NCBI GenBank assembly: GCA_018398765.1 | Contig: JAHBMJ010002777.1 | Span: 1 to 16,030 of the forward strand | Direction: 5' to 3' | Length of the DNA: 16,030 nt | From: Chromera velia | Lineage: Eukaryota > Sar > Chromeraceae | Part shown: piece after piece, positions 1-8,592 of the stretch | How positions within the stretch are numbered: position 1 is the first letter of the stretch | How the letters are laid out: each line of letters begins with the position of its first letter | The notes under the pieces: generated by a model | Told to the model about the DNA's origin: nothing | Databases searched by the model: none | Seen by the model: only the letters and a program-made list of their open reading frames with translations | Translations under genes and position numbers: made by a program

Positions 1-43
<43 letters not shown>
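1..43. repeat. (AG)n microsatellite at the window edge
   Basis: An uninterrupted AG dinucleotide run starts at base 1 and ends at about base 43, where the sequence changes to ACACGC. It is cut by the window edge, so its true length is unknown. Confidence 0.97.
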
Positions 44-46
<3 letters not shown>

Positions 47-344
47 GCTTGAATTTTGATACTGTGGTGAGATTGCATCCCTCTAGCTCCCTTCTTTCCA
101 ATCTTCCCGACTCCTTTCTTCCCTTTTCATATGCATCTTCCACCGCAACCGACAACAAAATTTCCATTCTGTTCACTGAGAGCTTTTTTTACATATTCCA
201 GACAGGTCTCCTCAGCCTGTTCCGTTCTCTTTCGCCTCTGGTCTGACTGCACCGCTTCTTCTCAGTCTCTTACCGGCATATACTTACTAATCAAGTTATC
301 TTTTATAGTCGGTTGGCACTCTTTTTTGTATCTTTTTTTCTAGT
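44..344. other. No recognisable gene; pyrimidine-rich non-coding stretch
   Basis: About 300 bases rich in C/T runs on the plus strand. The short open frames here have low-complexity Ser/Phe/Leu translations and no family pattern. The stretch lies downstream of the minus-strand MYND pseudogene, so it may include what is left of that gene's 3' part, but I see no finger residues beyond about 345. Confidence 0.5.
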
Positions 345-1574
345 ATGCACGTTAGCACAGTGACTCTCTTATGCAGTACACAGTCAAATGGCAACGTGCG
401 CAGCGGCTCAGTTTTCGCTCTGCAGAGCCAGCAACTCCTCACGCAACACACTTGAGGGAGGGATCAGCCTCGGCCAATTCCTCCCTCTTCATGTTATGGC
501 CCTTCATACCTTCTATCACCTGCTTCTCGACCTCCGACACTTTGGTGTCTGGAGTGCGGAAGCTGGCTGGTAACACTTGAATGAGAGGTACGAGGGAGGC
601 TTACACCAAAGTCTCGTTTTTCCACTCGTCTTTCAGCCGGATCAGCTCTGGGAGCACGTCCATGCGTCATACTAAGTCGTGAAACATGGGACCTTGCTTA
701 GGAACTTGCATGATGGTGGCAATGATACGTGCGATGTTGGTAACCTAGGGATAGGTGGCCTCCGACAACACAAACGTCCCATCCCCTTGCCTCTGCGACC
801 AGTACTGTCGGGTCTCCCCCCGTGTGCACCACGAAGGCATCCACTGCTCCATCTCTTCTTCGCAGAGCAGACGCATGACGACTTGCAGACCTCCTTCATT
901 CAAATTGGAAATGAAGTGGGTGAGGGTGCCAAAGACGTGAACTTTATACCGTATCTGGTCAGATTTTCTGAAGATGGTGACCAGAAAACCTGGCCAGTCT
1001 GTAGAACTGTTGGCAACCATCTGTTTCATGTTCTTGAGCGCGATTGCAAGTTCGCGAATAATGAGGAGACACGTCTGTTTGACAGGGATGAGTCTCTCAG
1101 ACTCCCCTCTACTCCCCTTTAGTCTCACCCTCAATGCCGGCTGTGGACAGCCGTTTAAAAAGGCGACGAGCAAGATCGCCCGTACCCAGCTCAAACATCT
1201 TGACCATGTGCTGATCCTGCCAGCTGTGGTACCCAATGCAGAAGAGCGCCTGCTCTGGAAATTGGAGGAGATGGCAGTCTCTACCCTCACGAATCTATTT
1301 GTCGAGTTACGCTATTCTTTTTTGAATTTTTTGGACATCGATCGAACGGCTCGGAGAATCTGCTTTGGTCGACTTTGCCAAGTTCTGTAACCATCTCTGC
1401 GAGCTTTTCAGGCGTTATGCCGGCTTGAAGTGCTTGCATTGCCTTCGCATAATTATTTTGCAGAATGTGAGCCACAAATTCCGGATTGGCTTGCACCAGT
1501 TCTTCGAACGATTTCTTCCACATCGCGTACAAAGCATATAATGAGTAGTACCAAGAAAAGGTCGAAGTATTCAT
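345..1574 (-). pseudogene. Decayed MYND-type zinc-finger gene
   Basis: Read on the minus strand, protein-like sequence runs through three frames in turn. Segment 1 (1574-1287) includes WKKSFEELVQANPEFVAHI. Segment 2 (about 1262-1122) includes ALFCIGYHSWQDQHMVKMF. Segment 3 (about 1119-345) includes LAIALKNMKQMVANSS and DVLPELIRLKDEWKNE. Segment 3 carries four in-frame stops (TAG 745-747, TGA 667-669, TAA 601-603, TGA 439-441), yet plausible protein continues across each one. Its end resembles a MYND finger: Cys, two residues, a TGA where the second Cys is expected, twelve residues, then RCARCHLTVYC, then IRE and Ser where the sixth Cys is expected, and a stop. MYND fingers bind proline-rich partners, often behind a helical domain. 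I cannot name the upstream part. The frame changes could in principle be short introns, but lost zinc ligands plus three kinds of stop codon argue for a pseudogene. The upstream end is undefined. Confidence 0.6.
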
Positions 1575-1762
1575 TATGCATCATCACTCACCAGCTAGGC
1601 TGTCAGTGGCACAGTACATGCCTGTGAACTTCCATCTTAAGGCCTGATGAGACTACCAATTACTGCGCCTCTGGAAGGGGGCCCATCTCCCATCTTATAC
1701 CGCCATCTCATCTCCTATCTCGCGCCCATCTCAGGCATGTACATGCATAGATCTATATTCTT

Positions 1763-1943
1763 CCCCACATTCTTTTCCCTGTTCTTCCCCCCTCCCACCA
1801 TCACCACCATGATCATCAAACTGTCAATAAAAAAATCTGTGGACATGTTTCTGCTCTTTTAACATCGTCTCCAACCAGAAAAAAGTGCTTTTGAGTTTTC
1901 TTGTGAGCCTTTTCGTTCTTTTTTAGCCAACACCCCGGCAATA
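1763..1943. repeat. Direct repeat copy 1 (~180 bp)
   Basis: This segment matches 2520-2698 in the same orientation along its whole length with scattered substitutions and small indels. Shared blocks include CCCCACATTCTTTTCCC, the stretch around CATCACCACCATGATC, ATCTGTGGACATGTTTCTGC and TTCTTGTGAGCCTTTTC. The similarity stops sharply on both sides. No open frame is shared by the two copies. Confidence 0.9.
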
Positions 1944-2519
1944 CCTAGGATCTGGCACTTATATTGGGTTACAGGTTTCAACATCCCCCGTACATAAGGG
2001 TATACCCCCCTGTAATGTTACCCTTACTTCAAAAGTGGTCCCAATCGATCAATCTCATCAGGTTACGTCTAAAAATATTGAAAACATCTTCTGTTGATTG
2101 AAGTTATATGAGAAACTGACGAAAAACGATGTGTCCCTTTCACTTTGTAGCCAAACCCCTTGTAACCTTGTAACCTGTTACCTAAAATGACCCTCTTTAA
2201 AAGTGATGTAACCTTCGTCTACATGCATTTTAAAGTGTTTTTGAAGTAATTTGAAGAGTTTTTGAAAGTTGACTTTTTGGTCGGTTACGGACCTCAAGAC
2301 CCCCTGTAACTTTGTAACCTGTAACCTTGCAAGGGGACATATATAATAAGGGGTGTAACCTTATGTAACCACATAAGCTATACAGTAAAAGTGATTGATT
2401 TTGAAGTAACTCAACATGCCGGACCTCCAGCTTGTCTGAAAAGCTCGTCCAAATGTTTTTTGGTTCATTTTTTATGTCATTTTTACACTTGCAACCCTAT
2501 ATGAGCCCAAAAGTGCCCC
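1944..2519. other. Spacer between the direct repeats, rich in GTAACC/GGTTAC words
   Basis: About 575 bases without a coding signal. The words GTAACC, GTTACC, GGTTAC and close variants recur roughly fifteen times between about 1965 and 2375. A ~25-base phrase near 2158 (CCTTGTAACCTTGTAACCTG) returns with a few changes near 2303. The stretch could be the inside of a small mobile element bounded by the flanking direct repeats. Confidence 0.6.
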
Positions 2520-2698
2520 CCCCACATTCTTTTCCCCATTCTTCCCCCCTCCTACCATCACCACCATGATCGTCAAACTGTCAATTAAAAAATCTGTGGA
2601 CATGTTTCTGCTCTTTTGACATCGTCTCCAGCCAGAGAAAGGTGCTTTTCAATTTTCTTGTGAGCCTTTTCATTCTTTTTCAGCCAACACTCTGGCAA
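2520..2698. repeat. Direct repeat copy 2 (~180 bp)
   Basis: Second copy of the sequence at 1763-1943, offset by about 757 bases. It keeps the GACATCGTCTCCAGCCAGA and GTGAGCCTTTTC blocks with several substitutions, so the duplication is not recent. There are no clear TG...CA ends of the LTR type. Confidence 0.9.
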
Positions 2699-3386
2699 CA
2701 CTCTCAGGGTTGGGGCTTTTCGGCATGCCAAATGATCCAAAGCCCCTCTGGCGATGGCTACAAAGCTTCGCAGACTGTGTAAAACAGGGGGAAAAGCTCG
2801 TTCGCAGGTGGGACTCGTTCGTAGGTGGGACTACCACAGAAAACAAGAGTTCTTCTCGAAGTCCGTCGAGTACTCTCTGGACGTGCAGGCTTATAAAAAG
2901 TCTCTACCATGTTTGATAAGTCAAAACTGGAATAGAGAGGTATGTAGACATGCTGGTTAATCCATATTTTCTTCTGCTTTCTTCTTAGCTCCTTATTCAT
3001 TTTTTCTGTCAAGCATCTTTCTATTAATTCCTTTCCATAAATTCCCCCCCCTTCGGAATCCTATTACTCTTCCCCCTTACAGTTTTTCTTCCACCACTCC
3101 TCGGAGCTTCTTTTACATATTTTATGAATCTTTCCTCCTTTTCTTCTTCTTTGTTTTTGTCTTACAGTTTCCTTCCTTTAGGTCAGAAGAGGACCTTCTC
3201 GGCTACGGATATACAAATCTTTCAATTGTGGGCATATAAGAGACTGTGTGAAGATAAACATCATTTAAAATTTAAAGATGTCATCTTGTATCTAATGATT
3301 TAAAGTTGTACGTTTTTATTATGAAATGGTAGCGCCGCAGACATTTTTTTTTTTTTGACTGTTTTTTAAATGATTTTTCATCAATA
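2699..3386. other. No recognisable gene; includes a 17-bp tandem duplication
   Basis: Two plus-strand frames and one minus-strand frame of 68-84 codons overlap around 2710-3012, with no family pattern in any of them. A 17-base unit (CTCGTTCGCAGGTGGGA) occurs twice head to tail at 2797-2830 with one substitution. From about 2960 to 3180 the plus strand is T/C-rich, and from 3180 to 3386 it is AT-rich and leads into the minisatellite. Confidence 0.45.
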
Positions 3387-3864
3387 AGATGCGATCTCAA
3401 TAAAATGTTTAGTGATGGAGATGGGATCTTGATAAAATCTTTAGTGATGGAGATGGGATCTTGATAAAATCTTTAATGATGGAGATAGGATCTTGATAAA
3501 ATCTTTACTGATAGAGATGAGATCTTGATAAAATCTTATTAAGTGATGAAGATGAGATTTTGATGAAATCTGTAGGGTGATGGAGATGAGATTTTGGTGA
3601 AATCTTCAGTAATGAAGATGGGATCTTAATTAAATGTTTAGTGATCATCTAAGTGATGGAGATGGGATCTTGATGAAATCTTTAGTGATGGAGATGCGAT
3701 TTTGATGAAATCTTTAGTGATGGAGATAGGATCTTAATGAAATCCTTAGTAATAGAGATAGGATCTTAATAAAATCTTTAGTAATAGAGATGGGATCTTG
3801 ATAAAATCTCAAGTGATGAAGATGGGATCTTCATGCAGAAATTTAGTTATAGAGATGGGATCTT
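3387..3864. repeat. 32-bp minisatellite, about 15 copies
   Basis: The unit begins AGATGGGATCTTGATAAAAT and continues CTTTAGTGATGG, 32 bases in total. About fifteen head-to-tail copies fill 3387-3864 with scattered substitutions, and a few units carry 1-12 extra bases (for example near 3535 and 3645). The unit length is not a multiple of three and the frames are stop-rich, so it is not a coding repeat. The last copy stops at GGGATCTT, exactly where the GC-rich hairpin segment begins. Confidence 0.95.
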
Positions 3865-3866
3865 TG

Positions 3867-4010
3867 TAGTGCGCGCTCCGCGCACACTAAAACGCAGTGC
3901 GCGCTTTTCCCCCCCCTTTGGTATATATTTTCTTCCCCCGGCCCGAGGGAAGGGGGCGGGGGCCATGCATGCATGCGCGCGGGGCGCGCCGCCGCGCCCC
4001 CCGTCCACAC
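3867..4010. promoter_or_regulatory. GC-rich palindromic island upstream of the dehydrogenase gene
   Basis: CpG-rich DNA with two good hairpins: GTGCGCG-CTC-CGCGCAC at 3869-3885 (7-bp stem) and GGGGCGCG-CCGC-CGCGCCCC at 3981-4000 (8-bp stem). It also holds a TGCATGCA palindrome at 3967-3974. It lies 260-400 bases upstream of the dehydrogenase start codon. A promoter or CpG-island role is inferred only from position and composition. Confidence 0.4.
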
Positions 4011-4023
4011 CAAAGCAATTGTA

Positions 4024-4037
4024 ATATATCGATATAT
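4024..4037. promoter_or_regulatory. Perfect 14-bp palindrome ATATATCGATATAT
   Basis: A perfect inverted repeat about 230 bases upstream of the dehydrogenase ATG, just downstream of the GC-rich island. Its core ATATATCGAT is found again at about 15950-15959, beside the other GC-rich island. It could be a protein-binding site. The function is unknown. Confidence 0.4.
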
Positions 4038-4269
4038 GGAGACGGCTGATCGGGCGTCTGAATCGGTCTGATCGATGGGTGTTTAAATTCTTCTCTCTCG
4101 TGGGAGTTGCTCAGCGCGGTTTCAAAATCAATCTATATCTGAAGGCGTCGCGTTATCACTCGGGCGGAGGACCATATTCGAGGGGTCTCCCGGAGGTATT
4201 TGCGCTCTGTCATGGCGAAGCTCTGCTAAGTGTGGTCCAGACTCAGTTTTTCGTCGGGGAGAGCAGGCC

Positions 4270-6416
4270 ATGCAAGGTGACGGGTTTCTTGCTTTTCAAG
4301 GCGTCTCCACAATCCATACCGATTGGTGGAAGATTGCTTTGACTGCTGCTGCTGCTCTGACCGCAATTTGGTCAGCTCGATCCATTTTGAGATTCTGCCG
4401 TCTCGTCTCCCGCATGATTTTCTCATTGCATGGAATCCCCTCGCTTATCTCCGCTGTATGCACGCAGGTACTACAGGTACAGGATTCGTCCGATGTTCTC
4501 CATCGAGACAACCCACGAGAAGGCTGTCTTCGTGACTGGGTGCGACACGGGATTCGGTAACATGCTGGTGAAGAGATTGGACTTTCTGGGCTTTCGGGTC
4601 TTCGCTGGGTGTCTCAGTGAGCAGTCTATGAACAAGCTGAAGGCTGAAGCGTCCACATCACTGACACCGGTCCTTTGCGATGTCACGAAGGAAGACCATG
4701 TAGTAGCTGCAGCGAAGACAATCGAGGCTGAGTGTCCTGAGGGTCTCTTTGCAGTTGTGAACAATGCTGGAGTTTCCGACTCCTTCCTTGCACACTTAAT
4801 GCGACCGGAGGACATCCGTCGGTCAATGGAGATCAATTACATGGGAACCGTTACAGTGAATTATCACTTTTTCGAGTTGGTCAGGAAGGCTAAGGGGCGG
4901 ATCGTGAACATGGCCTCGATCTGCGCGTATTTCACGGGGTTCGGCTTAGGCCCCTACTGTGCGACCAAATTTGCAGTGCGGGCGTATAGTGAGGCCCTGC
5001 GCCAGGAGGTTGAACCTCTCGGCATGAAGGTCGTGATCATTGGTTAGTCGGTGCATGTCCAGAGTCTTCTTCCACGGTCTGAAAATCCGCAGCAATGCAG
5101 TTAGAGTCAGTCATGAATTTGTACTTGGCAGATGATAAGGAAGAGTCTGAGGTTCGTCAACCATTTTTAGCGTGTTTGTTGTTGTTTGCTTGTTCTCAGG
5201 TCATGCAGCACTGCTTTCGAAAACCATTGCAGTCTGTTCAAAAAAGATTGGATTCATTTTCTGCTGCTGCCTGATCTGCGTACCTTTCTTTCCTCGTGTT
5301 CATCTATGATCCGTATCTTCTTCTTCTTCTTGAAAAGCACTCAGAGCAAACGCGTGTACGTCACTCTGCGTAGACAGTGTCACCTTCGTCTCTTGATACC
5401 CTTTCAAAGTTGCCCTCCGCACACGCCATACCGCCTTGAATGTCTGCCCCCCCTTCTGATATCGATAATTTGATGCAGAGCCCGGTGCGTCCCGTACTCC
5501 TCTCATGACTACGGAAGCGCAGAAAGGGATGGACAAGTACTGGAAGGGGGCGGAGGAATCCAGAAAGAAAGTGTATGCTGATCCGGAAGAATTTTTCAAC
5601 GGTTGCAAGAGGAGCTTTGCACTTTTTGAGTTTCTCGCTGAGGACCCCCAAAAGGTTAGTAGGGATCGCCTGTACACTCATGGAGATACAGACACAGCAT
5701 CCATCCGTACGGGAGAGACCGCCAAGCCGTTCGGTTAGACTGAAAGACCGCAAGTTAGTCGGATGGAGAGATGACCAGGCGGAAGGCAGCCAAGCAACAG
5801 TCACGGGAGAGACAGGCACGAGGGAAACGAATCCAACAGCGAAGGGAGGGGAGGGAGGGAATGCGTCACGTGTCCATATACGCCCAGCTTGAGAGATAGA
5901 CACGGGTGGTAGAAGAAAGCTAGTGGGTTTTGTCTCGGTAACTGTTTTTTTCGATCTTGATTCGTTTCCCTTCGCTGATCGAGCCCAGCTAGGGCTTCGG
6001 TGTAAACAGTCAGTGCCTTGCAAGAGTTTTGATCTGAGTGGACATCTGCGTGCGGCGTATTGGAAAAGTTTCCCTTCACTATGCTTTCTGTGTTCTTTTA
6101 CACGCTTGTTTGCCTCTTTTTTTGTCTCCTCACGGACTTTTCACGCGTCGTGCTTGTTTTTCCTTTTCTCCTGTGTTTTCCTGTTTAGTGCCTTTATTCT
6201 GCTCGACTGTTTGAAAAACCATTACCCTCCCTTTTTTTATGGTTTCAGGTCGTCAACGCTTACGAAAGCGCGTTGACCTCTGCGTACCCAAGAACTCGAT
6301 ACACCCCGACGCTAAACTCGAAGCTCCTGTGCTTCTTCTCTCAGCTGCCTGACTTCGTCAGAGACTGCCTTGCAAAGTACGTCCTCATGCCACATATCAC
6401 GGAAGCCCAGCCATAG
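4270..6416 (+). CDS. Membrane-anchored short-chain dehydrogenase/reductase (SDR9C-like), four exons
   Basis: Model: join(4270..4370, 4468..5042, 5479..5654, 6249..6416), 339 residues. Classical SDRs of the retinol/17-beta-hydroxysteroid dehydrogenase group oxidise or reduce lipid alcohols and ketones with NAD(P), usually on the ER membrane. Residues 19-40 form an anchor (WWKIALTAAAALTAIW then basic YYRYRIR). TGCDTGFG (57-64) is the cofactor glycine motif, CDVT lies at 104-107 and NNAG at 132-135. The catalytic set is Asn156, Ser184, Tyr197 and Lys201 (YCATK), followed by IIEPG at 224-228. The C-terminal exon carries AYPRTRYTP, as in animal members of the family, and the length is close to theirs. 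Introns are 97, 436 and 594 nt with donors GTCAGC, GTTAGT, GTTAGT and acceptors GCAG, GCAG, TCAG; all junctions keep frame. The frame of this ATG is open back to 4087. A start at 4430 would lie inside intron 1 and give no anchor. The substrate cannot be told from sequence. Confidence 0.9.
4371..4467 (+). other. Intron 1 of the dehydrogenase gene (97 nt)
   Basis: It begins GTCAGC and ends with a pyrimidine-leaning tract and CACGCAG. Removing it joins ...LTAI plus TG to G plus TACTACAGG, making a Trp codon, and places a hydrophobic helix directly before the Rossmann fold. The frame of the main exon has a TGA at 4415-4417, so the reading frame cannot simply continue upstream. This makes the intron the simplest way to supply the N-terminus expected of this family. 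Confidence 0.75.
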
Positions 6417-7560
6417 TGTGGTACGTCTGACAGTGTTGGGGCCGCCCCGTTTCAGTGATCTGTATTGTCCAATGAGGGGGGGAACTTGTGCTTCATGGTG
6501 GCGTCTCTTCGAATATCTCGATCGGTTTGTGTTGCGCCCAGTACAACGTGCAGGTAAAGAAGGCATGTGTGTGCTTTGATGAATGAGTGTGAGAGAAGCG
6601 GGGTTGGGTTCAATGGCGTGGATGCGTATAACAGTGTAGCACTAGGTGTAGCAAGTGTTTCTGTGCAACTCAGTCGGTACTTTTTTGTGTGGGACAGCTT
6701 TTCATGCGCGGTTTGAATGTTTGTGACCCATTCATACCCACAGTGACGGCGTTCTTCTTCTTTGACTTTGAGAGTCACAATGGCTACTGTGAATGTCTGC
6801 TTGCTGGCTCGTCCACATCTGCCCGGATGTCTGCTGAAAGATGGAATCCCATCTCATCCAGTCAACCGTCATACAACTTTAAAGCGTTATAATGCTCACG
6901 TGCACTGCGCATGCGGCATGCATGAGAAAATGCATGATGCCTAGCATGATGATGATTCAACGGCCCTTTTTATGCATATATCTAGGCATATATCATAATT
7001 ATTTAAATGAAAATAAATGGGAAAATAGATTGATTTGATGCACCGACTCTGTCAATACCGGCCGGGGGCTATATTCATTTTGGTATTCATTCGATCGTTT
7101 TAGGGTTCTTTTTTTTTTTTGCAGGTTTTAGCATAAATTTGTGCAACTCAGTTTCATAAACGCTGCTATCTAGGCCGCTTTTAAACGGTCCAATTGACAG
7201 TTCATTAATTAATTCAGTTTAAAATTAAGTTCTTCAATCATTTCTATCTATCAAAATGTTCTAGGAAAATATTATGAAGCCGTCAACTTTAACTTATTTT
7301 TAAACTTAAAATATTACTTTAAGTTGAAGAATAAACGATTGTTGCTGAATGTAATGTTCAACTTGAATTCACTCTAAGGTGCTTTAACTCGTCTTTCATT
7401 TAGGTTTTGAGATTTTATCATAAAAAAAACTTAAGTTAGTAATCATTATATTAAGTAATGTAGACTATGTAGTGACGTTAATGCAATTTAATGGTCCTTT
7501 TAACTTCATAAGTTCATCCATGCACTTCTAGATCCAGTGCTGAAGAGCAAGACGACAACA
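6417..7560. other. Intergenic region between the convergent genes; AT-rich from about 6950 to 7530
   Basis: After the dehydrogenase stop the sequence has mixed composition to about 6950. It then changes to long A/T tracts (TTTAAAATTAAG and AAATATTATG type) up to about 7530, unlike the rest of the window. A T12 run lies near 7110. No open frame has a recognisable product. The 3' untranslated region of the dehydrogenase gene must begin here, but I cannot place its end. Confidence 0.5.
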
Positions 7561-7902
7561 CTCATTCCCAATAAAAAACAGCCTGCAAGTAAGGCCGCTG
7601 CTTTATGAGGTTGTCTAATGAATGATTATCCAAACCTCCCTGCCGGTCCACCTGCATATGCACACGCGTAAGGATACACGTAAGGTGAAAAGAGGACGAC
7701 AAAGAGGGTGCCCATGACCGTGCCCTCTCTCGTCTGTCATAACATGTAAAGAAGAGAACTCTACCAGGACTTGCATTTCTGTGTAAGATTTTTGTAGCGT
7801 CAAGGAGCAGCAAGGGCTGCCTGCTGTTCCCATGCAGTCTTCAGAGATGAACCGCAGGAAGGCGCACTCGAGCAGACCGAACGTTCAGGTCCACCACACA
7901 CA

Positions 7903-7962
<60 letters not shown>

Positions 7963-8016
7963 CAGACACAGACACAGACACAGACACAGAGAGCAGGAGG
8001 TCTCCCCCCCACTCAC
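7561..8016. other. Probable 3' part of the LRR gene, unresolved
   Basis: This lies downstream, on the minus strand, of the last LRR exon I can recognise. One or more terminal exons and the stop codon should be here or further down. Two overlapping minus-strand frames stay open across about 7562-7833, and acceptor-like CAGCAG and CACAG sites occur near 7770-7820. None gives an LRR continuation that I would trust. Confidence 0.3.
7894..7992. repeat. Compound microsatellite (CA)n(GA)n(CAGA/CACAGA)n
   Basis: The plus strand reads a CA run (about 7894-7920), then a GA run (7921-7949), then GACA and GACACA units to about 7992. It falls just downstream of the donor of the last recognised LRR exon, so it probably lies in an intron. 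It explains the open frames of pure CV, RE and SL dipeptides in this area. Confidence 0.97.
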
Positions 8017-8092
8017 CGAAAGCCAGGCCTTCTCGAGCCCGGCAGGAAGCGAAAAAAAATCTTCGCCACGCTGTCGCCGTTCAACTTGCAAC
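8017..8092 (-). other. LRR exon A8, 76 nt, frame break at a T8 run
   Basis: The acceptor TTTGCAG is followed by GCKLNGDSVAKIFF in the normal frame, but the end of the exon (SLPAGLEKAWLS) sits in another frame. The switch is at eight T residues (A8 on plus, about 8052-8059). A normal A exon has 78 nt. Adding one T would restore the repeat up to the GTGAGT donor, which would then be phase 0 rather than phase 1. This may be a homopolymer sequencing error, a true mutation, or the end of the phase-1 series. Confidence 0.65.
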
Positions 8093-8557
8093 CTGCAAAC
8101 AGAGAGTCAGACCATCAAGTACCTGCAAAAGCTCAAAGAGAACGTAGATAGCTCGATAACATAAAGAGCAGAAGTACAGAACAAAGCTTTTATTCTGTCC
8201 GACTTAAATTTGGAAACGCAGGCCCTTCGTCTACGAGCCATGTGGAGCTGTGAAGGCAACGTCCCGACCACCATCCCCCCAAGAATACAGCTGCTCATAG
8301 CCTACATGCATCTGCACACCTTTGCATGCACACAGACCTAAATTAAATTAAAAAAAAAAAAAAACAGACCCGAAAGGTCCAGATGCTTCAGATGTTCCAG
8401 GCTCAGGAGACGGGATTCCAGACGGGCCCACCCCGCTGTACTGATATTGGAGTTGTCTGCATGCATGAAGGACGTGCGTCTTTTTGCGGAGCTGCCTGCA
8501 GAATCAGCAACTCGTCTCTAAAACGCCGAAGTGAAGTGTCAACTTTCAAGAACCTCA

Positions 8558-8592
<35 letters not shown>

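Noticed and set aside
2710-3012. Small genes on either strand
   Set aside because: Frames of 68-84 codons overlap on both strands with no conserved motif, splice context or repeat explanation. This is not enough to call a gene.
3387-3864. CRISPR-like regular repeats
   Set aside because: The 32-bp units are directly adjacent with no spacers, vary in sequence, and sit in intron-bearing eukaryotic DNA. They form a minisatellite.
4430-5047. Single-exon dehydrogenase of 205 residues starting at 4430
   Set aside because: It stops just after VVIIG because it reads into intron 2. The downstream exons at 5479 and 6249 supply the expected EPG and AYPRTRY segments, and 4430 falls within the predicted first intron.
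5361-6023. Minus-strand 220-codon open frame
   Set aside because: It overlaps the dehydrogenase exon at 5479-5654 and its introns, shows no family pattern, and is best seen as an opposite-strand shadow.
7800-8164. Proteins of CV, HT, RE or SL dipeptide repeats on both strands
   Set aside because: These are translations of the CA/GA/CAGA microsatellite and have no coding support.
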